Positions 1 to 6,631 of a stretch of DNA of 7,387 bases are shown here, one piece after another. The DNA is from Planctomycetota bacterium (GTDB lineage Bacteria; Planctomycetota; SKW154). Below the pieces are notes generated by a model. The model did not search any database. It was not told the DNA's origin and saw only the letters and a program-made list of their open reading frames with translations. The position numbers were made by a program, and so were the translations under genes. The stretch spans positions 1 through 7,387 of the forward strand of contig JAOAAR010000088.1 in assembly GCA_026418755.1 (NCBI GenBank). The letters run 5' to 3'. Numbering within the stretch: position 1 is the stretch's first letter; each line of letters begins with the position of its first letter.

Positions 1-619
1 CAATGGGAATCATTGTTACGCCTTTTATTTCTTTCAAGTCCACGATGAAGGCTGACAGTCCCCTGTGCTTTGCTTCTTTATCCGTGTAGGCGTAGACAAG
101 TCCGGCATCAGCGACGGGGATACCTGAAATCCAGGTTTTCTGTCCGTTCAGTACATAGTAGTCGCCGTCTCTTTTCGCATATGTCCGCATCGAGGCGACA
201 TCGGAGCCTGAATTGGGTTCCGTGATGGCGAAACAACCGAACTTCTTTGCCGATACGAAATCGGGGATGTAGCGTTTCTTTTGTGCTTCGTTTCCGAATT
301 TGAGGATTGTCAGAGCAGGAGCCATCATTTGCAGGTTGAAAGGGAGCCCGTAGGAAGGGCTGACGCGGGCGATTTCTTCTGTGATAACGCAGGATGCCAA
401 AAATCCGTCTTCGAGACCCATACCGCCGTATTCTTCAGGAATGACACAGCCAAAGAATCCCAACTCCGCCATTTTGCGCACAATTTCTGGGCGAAATCTG
501 TGCTCTTTCTCATCCTTCTCGACGGTAGGTGCAATCTCGCGCTCTGCGAAATCCTTCGCAGAATCGCGCATCGCCCGTAACTCATCGCTGAGCAGTTCAC
601 TCATAAAATGGAGTTCCAT
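1..619 (-). CDS. Acyl-CoA dehydrogenase, N-terminal 206 residues (cut by left window edge)
   Basis: This is a flavin-dependent acyl-CoA dehydrogenase, which forms an alpha-beta double bond in an acyl-CoA thioester and passes electrons to an electron carrier. The translation shows the N-terminal helical domain (about 1-120) and the start of the middle beta domain. Residues 131-143 (AITEPNSGSDVAS) match the acyl-CoA dehydrogenase signature that contacts FAD and substrate. ELGFFGCVIPEEYGG (52-66) and YAYTDKEAKHRGLSAF (176-191) resemble the glutaryl-CoA dehydrogenase-like branch of anaerobes as I remember it, but substrate cannot be fixed because the catalytic Glu region lies outside the window. 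The ATG at 619 is preceded by AGGAG with a 7-nt spacer; a second in-frame ATG at 604 is less well placed. It lies 129 bp downstream of the formate dehydrogenase on the same strand and has its own candidate promoter. Family is firm, substrate unknown. Confidence 0.95.
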   Translation of the reverse strand, partial: MELHFMSELLSDELRAMRDSAKDFAEREIAPTVEKDEKEHRFRPEIVRKMAELGFFGCVIPEEYGGMGLEDGFLASCVITEEIARVSPSYGLPFNLQMMAPALTILKFGNEAQKKRYIPDFVSAKKFGCFAITEPNSGSDVASMRTYAKRDGDYYVLNGQKTWISGIPVADAGLVYAYTDKEAKHRGLSAFIVDLKEIKGVTMIPI

Positions 620-649
620 AACTTTTCTCCTTACATTCACCGATAAATT

Positions 650-677
650 ATTATCTTGGGGGTTGCTCTACATTCAA
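650..677 (-). promoter_or_regulatory. Candidate promoter of the acyl-CoA dehydrogenase gene
   Basis: On the minus strand TTGAAT (677-672) is followed after 16 bp by GATAAT (655-650), a plausible sigma-70-type pair. Transcription would start near 643, giving a leader of about 24 nt that contains the AGGAGAAAAG ribosome site. The -10 lies in an AT-rich dyad (642-655, GATAA-N4-TTATC). Another -35-like TTGACT (708-703) has no good -10 at normal spacing. Read by eye only. Confidence 0.45.
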
Positions 678-738
678 AACAAAACCCCTTTTCCGAAGTG
701 AAAGTCAAAAAAGGAATCGTTTGGTTTTGAGGTGTAGT

Positions 739-748
739 CCATATATGG
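739..748. repeat. 10-bp perfect palindrome abutting the formate dehydrogenase stop codon
   Basis: CCATATATGG is self-complementary and begins at the first base after the TAA stop of the minus-strand formate dehydrogenase gene. It is too short and too AT-rich to be a convincing intrinsic terminator, and no U-tract follows directly. It could be a protein-binding site in the gap before the acyl-CoA dehydrogenase, or chance. The rest of the 620-748 gap shows a T6 run near 714-709 on the minus strand but no strong hairpin before it. Confidence 0.3.
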
Positions 749-3442
749 TTAAAGTTTTGTGATACTGGCGGCGCAGACTTTAAGCCCAGGAATCTTGGCG
801 ATTGAGTCAAGAGCATCGCTGGTTAACAGGTTTACGGGCGCCTTACTGTAGTGGAACGGCGCAAAGATGCTTCCTTTATCAACCATTGGTGTGATTTTGA
901 CTTTGATGAGTAGTTCCCCGCGCCGAGTTGAGACTCTGACAGTTTCTCCATCTGAAATGCCGAGGTCCGCTGCGTCTTGAGGGTTGACCTGAACGAACGG
1001 CTCGCCTGCGATCTGGTTCAGTCCGTCCACTTGTCCGCTCATCGTCGAAGTGTGGAACTGCCATAAGACTCTTCCTGTCATCAGATAGAAAGGATATTCA
1101 GAATCGGGGGTTTCGGCAGGACCGAGGTACTCTATGGGGTGGAATCTTCCTTTTCCGCGGGCGAATCTCTCTTTATGAAGAATCTTTGTGCCGGGATGGT
1201 TTTTATCAGGGCAGGGCCATTGGATTCCACCGTTTTCAAGCCGTTTGTATGTGATTCCTGCATAAGATGGCGTAAGTTTAACTATCTCTTTAAAAATTTG
1301 TTCTGCGTTTTTGTAGCGCATAGGATAGCCAAGGAGGGTGGAGAGTTTGGCGATGATTTGCCAGTCGGGGAGCGCTTCACCTGGTGGCTCAAGCGCTTTA
1401 CGGACGAGTTGGACACGCCGCTCAGTGTTAGTAAAAGTGCCTTCTTTTTCGGCAAAACAGGCAGCAGGTAAAACGACATCAGCCATCTGCGCGGTTTCGG
1501 TAAGGAAGATATCCTGGACGACGATGAATTCAAGTTTTTTGAGCGCTTCTCTTGCGTGGTTAAGATTTGCTTCTGAAAGGGCGGGATTTTCTCCCATAAT
1601 GAAGAGCGATTTGAGTGAGCCTTTTGTGGCGGCGTTAAGCATCTCTGAGATTGTGAGACCAGGTCTGTCGGGCAGAGAATTGACTTGCCAGGCGCGCGCA
1701 AACTTCTCGCGCAGGGCAGGGTCGTCAACGCGTTGGTATGCGGTAAGGACATTGGGAAGTGCACCCATATCGCAGGCACCCTGCACATTGTTCTGCCCTC
1801 GAAGAGGGTTCAACCCGCCTGATTCGACGCCAATGTTTCCTGTTACCATTGCGAGATTGGCAAGTGAAAACACATTGTCAGTGCCTGTCCTGTGTTGAGT
1901 GATACCCATACAGTAAATGATAGATGCAGGTTTTAAGGTTGCATAGGTTCTTGCTGCTTCGACGATTTTCTCTTTGGGGACTCCTGTAATTTTTTCTACA
2001 CGCTCGGGCGGGTAGTTTGCCACAACTTTTGCCATTTCCTCGAAGCCTTCGGTGCGTTCATCTATGTACGGTTTATTGTGGAGGTTCTCTGAGAGAATCA
2101 CATTGAGGAGACCGTTTATGAGGGCGACATCGGTGCCTGGTTTATGTTGGAGATGGAGCGTGGCGAAATCACAAAGTTCGGTTTTTCGTGGGTCTGCGAC
2201 GATAAGTTTTGCTCCGTGTTTTGAGACAGCGTCCTTTATTTTGAGGGCGACGACTGGATGGCATTCGGTGGTATTTGAGCCGATGACGAAGAGAACTTTT
2301 GCGAACTCAATCTCGTCAATGGAGTTGGTCATAGCGCCGGAGCCGAGCGAGGTGGCAAGACCTGCCACCGTAGGCGAGTGTCACAACCGCGCACAATGTT
2401 CAATGTTGTTCGTGCCAATCACCGCTCTCGCAAACTTCTGCAAGAGATAGTTCTCCTCGTTTGTGCACTTTGCGCTTGAAAAGAACCCGATTGATTGCGC
2501 TCCATATCTCTCCTTTATTTCTTTCAGTCTCGCAGCAACCATTTTGAGAGCGTTTTTCCAAGATGTTTCTACCAGTTTACCATTTTTTCTCACAAGTGGT
2601 TTTTTCAACCTCTTGGGTGAATTCACAAACTCTGCGATTCCGAACCTACCTTTAACGCAGAGGCTGCCTCTGTTCACTCCTACTCCTTCGGGAGCGGTAA
2701 CATTGACTATTCTGTTTTTGTAAGTATGCAGTTCGAGCGTGCAGCCGACCCCGCAGTATGGACAGATGGTTTGTGTTCTCTTTGTTTCCCAGTTTCTCCC
2801 TTTCTGGATTCTGCCTTTCTCAACAAGTGCACCAACAGGGCAGACTTGAACACATTCGCCGCAGAACTCGCATCCTCCTTCAAGAAGTGGCAGGTCATAA
2901 GGTGTTGTTATCCGCGTCGCAAACCCGCGATGGGAGAAGTCTATCACATAACGATGGCGTACTTCAGCGCAGGCGGAAACGCACCTTCCGCAAAGAATAC
3001 ATTTGTCATAGTCGCGGAGGAAAAATGGCTCTCTTTCACGAACGCCGAAATTCGTCTTCTCCCCTTTAAAACTCGTCTCTTTGATTCCGAGTTCGTAAGC
3101 GTAGCGCTGCAGGTCACATCTTCCTGCCATTTCGCAGGTCAAGCAGTCAAGCGGGTGGTTAGAAAGGAGAAGGTCGAGGACGAGACGGCGCGCTTTTCTC
3201 ACACGCTCTGTGTTCGTATATACCTCAAGATTCTCAGAAACAGGCAAGACACAGGAGGCGGCGAGTGCTCTTGCGCCTTTTACCTCTACAACGCAGAGGC
3301 GACAAGCGCCCGTTCCAGGTAATCGTGGATGGTAACACAGATGTGGAATCTCGATTCCTGCCTGGGTAGCCGCCTGTAGGACAGTTTTGCCGCTTTCCGT
3401 CTCAATCACTTTTTCGTCAATCTTCATCTTCACCTTACTCAC
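749..3442 (-). CDS. fdhA: Selenocysteine-containing formate dehydrogenase, catalytic (alpha) subunit, 897 aa
   Basis: It catalyses reversible formate/CO2 conversion at a bis-pterin Mo or W site, probably in the cytoplasm (no signal peptide seen). One gene spans two ORFs joined by an in-frame UGA (Sec354). Numbering from the GTG, the domains are: [2Fe-2S] ferredoxin-like domain with Cys36, 47, 50, 64; His-Cys3 cluster His96, Cys100, 103, 109; two [4Fe-4S] sites with Cys148, 151, 154, 158 and Cys191, 194, 197, 201; then the catalytic core with [4Fe-4S] ligands Cys227, 230, 234, 262 and Lys264. CARL-Sec-HSPTVAGL matches the active site of E. coli FdhF (CARV-Sec-HGPSVAGL). Arg548 in LRGQNNVQGACDMG corresponds to the FdhF active-site Arg. 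The C-terminal dinucleotide-binding domain is complete (GRVLWQFHTSTMSG onward, ending in KIPGLKVCA). The N-terminal Fe-S set resembles NADH dehydrogenase NuoG and the NAD- or hydrogenase-linked formate dehydrogenases. The GTG start is chosen for its AGGAGAG site; ATG 3427 is the alternative. No partner subunit lies in the window. Confidence 0.95.
2351..2369 (-). promoter_or_regulatory. Bacterial SECIS element in the formate dehydrogenase mRNA
   Basis: In the mRNA sense GGUGGCA-GGUCU-UGCCACC forms a perfect 7-bp stem with a GGUCU loop. It starts 11 nt after the UGA, the same distance as in E. coli fdhF as I recall that sequence (GGUUGCAGGUCUGCACC). The loop keeps the GGUC core with the G and U recognised by SelB. 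It is also coding sequence (VAGLAT), as expected for bacterial SECIS elements. The bulged U on the 5' side of the E. coli stem is replaced here by a paired G. An alternative fold, with a GGUC tetraloop, leaves one bulged U on the 3' side instead. Confidence 0.9.
2381..2383 (-). other. In-frame UGA read as selenocysteine (Sec354)
   Basis: The codons before it give NNIEHCARL and those after it give HSPTVAGL, with no change of frame. The family places Sec or Cys exactly here, as ligand of the Mo or W. Together with the SECIS hairpin 11 nt downstream, this supports recoding rather than a nonsense mutation. Reading it as a stop would cut the protein into a 353-residue Fe-S piece and a catalytic piece lacking its metal ligand. 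Confidence 0.95.
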
Positions 3443-3450
3443 TTTCAATT

Positions 3451-3457
3451 CTCTCCT
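3451..3457 (-). promoter_or_regulatory. Ribosome binding site that decides the fdhA start
   Basis: AGGAGAG on the minus strand sits 8 nt before GTG 3442. The reading frame is open further upstream to 3520, but that extension (MTNRTHFGKN...) crosses the candidate promoter and has no family match. The ATG at 3427 has only AAGGTG, too close to it. A TTG at 3448 is nearer to the AGGAGAG but less likely. Confidence 0.65.
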
Positions 3458-3491
3458 ATGAATTAGAAGGGTGTTTATCTTATATAAGAGG

Positions 3492-3520
3492 TTTTTACCG
3501 AAATGGGTTCGGTTTGTCAA
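3492..3520 (-). promoter_or_regulatory. Candidate promoter of fdhA with an internal dyad
   Basis: A consensus -35, TTGACA (3520-3515), is followed after 17 bp by TAAAAA (3497-3492), a weak -10. Transcription would start near 3485, giving a leader of about 43 nt. An AT-rich run TATATAAGAT (3487-3478) lies just downstream but has no -35 at normal distance. A dyad fills the spacer (separate entry). The remaining gap, 3521-3618, shows only a weak AT-rich hairpin after leuS and no clear terminator. Confidence 0.4.
3497..3513. repeat. Inverted repeat inside the fdhA promoter spacer (possible operator)
   Basis: ACCGAA (3497-3502), 5 bp, then TTCGGT (3508-3513) is a perfect 6-bp inverted repeat. It falls between the -35 and -10 hexamers of the candidate fdhA promoter, where a bound repressor or a MerR-type activator would act. 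No U-tract follows on either strand, so it is not a terminator. The regulator is unknown. Confidence 0.35.
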
Positions 3521-3618
3521 TCAAAAAGGCGAGTGTTGTCGAAGAAACAGGGATTATTCACTACTTGCGCTCGCTGCTTGAAAAATCTCTCTTTTCAGTA
3601 TTTGGAGGTGTTGATTGA

Positions 3619-6108
3619 CTATTTAACGACGAAGTTTAAGAGGCGGTTGGGGACATAGACTACTCTGACAACTCTTTTGGTCCCAATTGCATCCTTGATT
3701 TTTTGCGATGAAAGTGCCATTTCTTTTACGCACTCTTCTTCCATATCCGCCGGAATTGTGATTCTGTCGCGCACTTTACCGTTCACCTGAATCCCAATTT
3801 CTACGGTCTCTTCTTTTGCTGCCTCTTCATCTGGGAGGGGATATGGGTTCTCAAAAATTGAGGGTTTCTTTCTGATGAACTGCCACAGTTCTTCGGCGGT
3901 ATGCGGAGCAAACGGCGCAAGCAGAAGCAGGAAGTTTTCAAGCACCTTAAACAACACACTCTTTCCTGTTTCGCTCTTGTCACTGGTGATTCCTGAATCG
4001 TCAAGTTCGTTCAAAAGTTCCATCATCGCCGCTATGGCGGGATTGAAAGCGAACCTTCCTTCGAGTTGTTCCTTGCATTTTTTGATTGTTTGATGGAGTT
4101 TGCGCCACAAGGAGCGCTGTTTATCAGGCAATTTCCGCCAGTCGAAACTTTGAGCAGATTCCTCTTTGAGAGAAGGGCATCGCTCTGTAAAAAGAGTCCA
4201 AATGCGGCTCAAGAATCTCCTTGCGCCTGTTACTCCTTCTTCGCTCCATCTCACTTCAGCATCCGATGGCGCCGCAAAAAACATTGCTATTCTCGCAACA
4301 TCTGCTCCTTCAGTCTCAACCAGTTCTCTCGGCGAGACAACATTTCCCTTTGACTTGGACATCACTTCGCCTTTCGAATCAAGCACCATTCCGTGATTGA
4401 AGAGTTTTAATGCGGGCTCGTCAAATGGCAGTATACCCTCATCATAAAGCACCTTAGTGAAGAATCTGAAATACAGTAGATGTCCGCAGGCGTGTTCGGC
4501 TCCACCTATGTAAATGTCAATAGGCAGCCACGCGGAGACCTTCTCTTTTGAGAACATTTCTCTGGGGTTGCGTGCATCTGAATAACGCAGGTGATACCAA
4601 CTTGAACAGACGAATGTGTCCATTGTGTCAGGGTCGCGTTTCGCATCACCATTACATTTTGGGCATTTGACATTCATAAAGTTGGTGGAATCTGCAAGCG
4701 GAGAGCGTCCTTTCGGAATGAAATCAATCTCGCCTTCAGGCAGAAGAACGGGCAGGTCGTTAAGAGGAACGGGAACGATTCCGCATCTTGAGCAGTGAAT
4801 CATAGGGATGGGCGCACCCCAGTAGCGCTGCCGTGAAATCAACCAGTCTCGCAGTTTATATGTGACTCTATTGCCGCCAAGACCACATTTCTTCAATTTC
4901 TCATTCAAAAAATTGATTCCTTCCTGTGAAGAAAGACCGCTAAACTCGGCAGAGTTGACCATTATACCGTAGTCAACATAAGCAGATTCCATTGTCTTAA
5001 CATCAGGCACATTTCCATTGATGGGCTTTATTACCACTTTGATTGGCAGGTTATATTTTTTGGCGAACTGGAAATCTCGCTCATCATGCGCTGGAACCCC
5101 CATAACCGCCCCCGTTCCGTAACCGTAGAGAACATAGTCCGCAACGAAAATTGGGATACGCTCACCGGTCAAAGGATGGAGAGCATACTCTCCAACAAAT
5201 ACCCCTTCTTTCAGTCTCTCTTCTGCGGTCCGCAAATATTCAGGCTCTTTCAATGACTTCTCAACATAGAGCCGTACATTAGTTTCCTCTTTTTTCCCTT
5301 TTGCAAACTTCAATGTTAAAGGATGCTCGGGAGCAAGAACGAGGAAGGTTACACCATAAAGAGTGTCTGCTCTTGTCGTGAAGACTCTGATTTCATCACC
5401 TGTCTGTGCTTTGAACACAACCTCCGTTCCTTCGGAGCGTCCTATCCAGTTCCTTTGCATCACTTTAATCGGCTCGGGCCAGTCTATTCTCTCAAGCCCT
5501 TCGAGTAGTCGGTCAGAGTAAGCAGTAATTTTGAGGAACCACTGCTCTAATTCTCGTTTCTCAACTTCCGACTTGCAACGCCAGCAGACACCGTCTATCA
5601 CTTGCTCATTCGCCAAGACTGTTTTACAAGATGGGCACCAGTTCACATATCCTTTGCCTCGATACGCAAGTCCCCGCTCATACATAAGAAGAAACATCCT
5701 TTGAGTCCATTTGTAGTAGTCTGGAAGGCAGGCGATGACTTCACGGTTCCAGTCGAAGAGTATGCCACAGCGTTTAAGGGTCTCTTTTGAGACCGCTATG
5801 TTTCCAAGCGTCCAGTCGCGTGGGTGGAGTTTTTTCTTTAACGCCGCTTCTTCCGCAGGCAGCCCGAATGCGTCCCAGCCGAAAGGATGGAGAACCCGAT
5901 AACCACACATCATCCGATACCGTGCTACAGCATCGCCAATGGAGTAGTTTCTAAAATGCCCCATATGGATGTCACCAGAAGGATACGCAAACATCACCAG
6001 AACATAATACTTTTCTTTGTCAGGAATGTCGGGCGCTTTAATGAGAGCCTTCCTTTCCCAGAACTCCTGCCATTTCTTGTCAAACTCCAATGGAGCGTAG
6101 ATACCCAT
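3619..6108 (-). CDS. leuS: Leucyl-tRNA synthetase, 829 aa
   Basis: This class Ia enzyme charges tRNA-Leu with leucine and edits mischarged tRNA in the cytoplasm. Visible features: HIGH-type motif HMGH (48-51); zinc knuckle Cys158, 161, 175, 178; the CP1 editing domain with TTRAD (244-248) and GTGAVMGVPAHDERD (331-345, including the conserved editing Asp342); a second Cys set 439, 442, 482, 485; the KMSKS loop as VMSKS (582-586); the anticodon-binding helical domain; and a C-terminal domain with IGIQVNGKVR and a normal end near NRLLNFVVK. At 829 residues it is complete and slightly shorter than E. coli LeuRS (860). ATG 6108 is chosen because GGAG lies 8 nt upstream and MGIYAPLEFDKKWQEFW is the usual N-terminus; the frame is open to ATG 6168, but that extension lies in the promoter region. 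No T-box leader is visible. It lies 177 bp before fdhA on the same strand and is divergent from the TIGR04076-like gene. Confidence 0.98.
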   Translation of the reverse strand: MGIYAPLEFDKKWQEFWERKALIKAPDIPDKEKYYVLVMFAYPSGDIHMGHFRNYSIGDAVARYRMMCGYRVLHPFGWDAFGLPAEEAALKKKLHPRDWTLGNIAVSKETLKRCGILFDWNREVIACLPDYYKWTQRMFLLMYERGLAYRGKGYVNWCPSCKTVLANEQVIDGVCWRCKSEVEKRELEQWFLKITAYSDRLLEGLERIDWPEPIKVMQRNWIGRSEGTEVVFKAQTGDEIRVFTTRADTLYGVTFLVLAPEHPLTLKFAKGKKEETNVRLYVEKSLKEPEYLRTAEERLKEGVFVGEYALHPLTGERIPIFVADYVLYGYGTGAVMGVPAHDERDFQFAKKYNLPIKVVIKPINGNVPDVKTMESAYVDYGIMVNSAEFSGLSSQEGINFLNEKLKKCGLGGNRVTYKLRDWLISRQRYWGAPIPMIHCSRCGIVPVPLNDLPVLLPEGEIDFIPKGRSPLADSTNFMNVKCPKCNGDAKRDPDTMDTFVCSSWYHLRYSDARNPREMFSKEKVSAWLPIDIYIGGAEHACGHLLYFRFFTKVLYDEGILPFDEPALKLFNHGMVLDSKGEVMSKSKGNVVSPRELVETEGADVARIAMFFAAPSDAEVRWSEEGVTGARRFLSRIWTLFTERCPSLKEESAQSFDWRKLPDKQRSLWRKLHQTIKKCKEQLEGRFAFNPAIAAMMELLNELDDSGITSDKSETGKSVLFKVLENFLLLLAPFAPHTAEELWQFIRKKPSIFENPYPLPDEEAAKEETVEIGIQVNGKVRDRITIPADMEEECVKEMALSSQKIKDAIGTKRVVRVVYVPNRLLNFVVK

Positions 6109-6146
6109 CTCGTATTCTCCCTTTTTACTCCGAGAAGGTTGAGATA

Positions 6147-6175
6147 AGAATCCGCAAAACTTTGCCATCTGTCAA
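6147..6175 (-). promoter_or_regulatory. Candidate promoter of leuS
   Basis: A consensus -35, TTGACA (6175-6170), is followed after 17 bp by GATTCT (6152-6147), a weak -10; TTATCT (6147-6142) is a better hexamer but 22 bp away. The leader would be about 35 nt. The spacer holds a short dyad, GCAAA-N2-TTTGC (6154-6165). Confidence 0.35.
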
Positions 6176-6189
6176 GACAAAATTCCCTC

Positions 6190-6243
6190 CCTCTTTATAC
6201 TCTCTTTACGAGTTAGGTGTTGACGGAAGAGATATGTAAGAGG
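6190..6243. repeat. Nested dyad of four CTCTT/AAGAG boxes between divergent genes
   Basis: CCTCTT (6190-6195) and TCTCTT (6201-6206) on the left are mirrored exactly by AAGAGA (6227-6232) and AAGAGG (6238-6243) on the right. Both pairs are centred on 6216.5. Boxes on each side repeat every 11 bp, about one helical turn. The right half overlaps the -35 and ends against the -10 of the plus-strand promoter. This is the geometry of a multi-site operator, but no regulator is known and pyrimidine-rich chance is possible. Confidence 0.35.
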
Positions 6244-6249
6244 TAGTAT
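6220..6249 (+). promoter_or_regulatory. Candidate promoter of the TIGR04076-like gene
   Basis: TTGACG (6220-6225) and TAGTAT (6244-6249) are separated by 18 bp. Transcription would start near 6256, about 30 nt before ATG 6286. It points away from the leuS promoter, with the two -35 boxes about 45 bp apart. Confidence 0.45.
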
Positions 6250-6285
6250 TTGGCGATATTAGTGGAGTGAATGGGGGAATGGAGT

Positions 6286-6552
6286 ATGCGGTATGAAGTG
6301 ACGATTGAGGTGGATAGTGTTTCAGGAGAATGCAGCGCAGGACACAAGGTTGGCGACAGATGGGTAACGAAAAGCCCAGAACAGCCACTTGCCATCTGTC
6401 CTGTTGCACTGGTATCCATTTGGCAGAAAGTATATGCGATGCTTCTCGGGGCAGATTTCTGGTGGTCTGATGAGCCTGATGTTGCTTACTTTGTGTGCCC
6501 TGATTACGGGAAAGTGAGGTTTAAAATCTCTCGCCGTCCGAGAGAGACTTGA
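6286..6552 (+). CDS. TIGR04076-family small protein of unknown function, 88 aa
   Basis: A small soluble protein with no signal peptide or membrane segment. The pattern recalls the TIGR04076 family: a beta-strand start (YEVTIEVDSV), G-x-C then GHKVGD (14-24), an ICP-A segment (Cys38), a central LGADFWW stretch, then a VCPDYGKVRFKI end (Cys71). The function of that family is unknown to me. The three cysteines (16, 38, 71) sit at characteristic places and could bind metal or react with thiols, but this is inference. ATG 6286 is preferred because family members begin just before the Y-x-V-x-I strand and GGGGGA lies 7 nt upstream. ATG 6271 in the same frame (5 residues longer) has GGAG only 3 nt away and is the alternative. 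It is divergent from leuS and 79 bp before the radical SAM gene, which has its own promoter. Confidence 0.75.
   Translation: MRYEVTIEVDSVSGECSAGHKVGDRWVTKSPEQPLAICPVALVSIWQKVYAMLLGADFWWSDEPDVAYFVCPDYGKVRFKISRRPRET
6527..6545 (+). other. Stem-loop at the 3' end of the TIGR04076-like gene
   Basis: TCTCTCG (6527-6533), a 5-nt loop, then CGAGAGA (6539-6545) makes a perfect 7-bp stem ending five bases before the stop codon. No U-tract follows on the plus strand, so it is not a standard terminator for this gene. On the minus strand it is followed directly by TTTT, which makes it look like a weak intrinsic terminator for antisense transcription. Confidence 0.3.
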
Positions 6553-6568
6553 AACCTGAACTAATTGT

Positions 6569-6597
6569 TTGACCTGAGACTAAGGGGGCGGTATCAT
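6569..6597 (+). promoter_or_regulatory. Promoter of the radical SAM gene
   Basis: TTGACC (6569-6574), 17 bp, TATCAT (6592-6597): each hexamer matches consensus at five of six positions. This is the best promoter in the window. Transcription would start near 6604, giving a leader of about 28 nt that includes GAGGTGAG (6613-6620). Its presence suggests the gene does not depend on transcription from the TIGR04076-like gene upstream. Confidence 0.6.
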
Positions 6598-6631
6598 TAA
6601 AGAAGGGGTTTTGAGGTGAGAGTGATAAAGG

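Noticed and set aside
2381..2383. Reading the UGA as a nonsense mutation that makes fdhA a pseudogene
   Set aside because: The stop falls exactly at the known Sec position of the family. Both sides are intact and in frame, and a SECIS hairpin follows at the right distance.
3443..3520. 26-residue N-terminal extension of FdhA from ATG 3520
   Set aside because: It would run through the candidate promoter, has no ribosome site noted and does not resemble family N-termini; AGGAGAG before GTG 3442 fits better.
3575..3605. Possible terminator after leuS (TGAAAA ... TTTTCA hairpin in the mRNA sense)
   Set aside because: The stem is only six mostly A-U pairs and has no U-tract after it, so it is too weak to call.
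3516..3619. 9-bp inverted repeat GTCAATCAA / TTGATTGAC bounding the leuS-fdhA gap
   Set aside because: The arms are short and AT-rich, 86 bp apart, and one overlaps the -35 while the other touches the leuS stop. No mobile-element features lie between them.
6109..6168. 20-residue N-terminal extension of LeuRS from ATG 6168
   Set aside because: LeuRS proteins start close to the MGIYAPLEF position, a good ribosome site precedes ATG 6108, and the extension overlaps the promoter.
6109..6285. T-box riboswitch in the leuS leader
   Set aside because: The candidate leader is only about 35 nt, with no T-box sequence or specifier stem.
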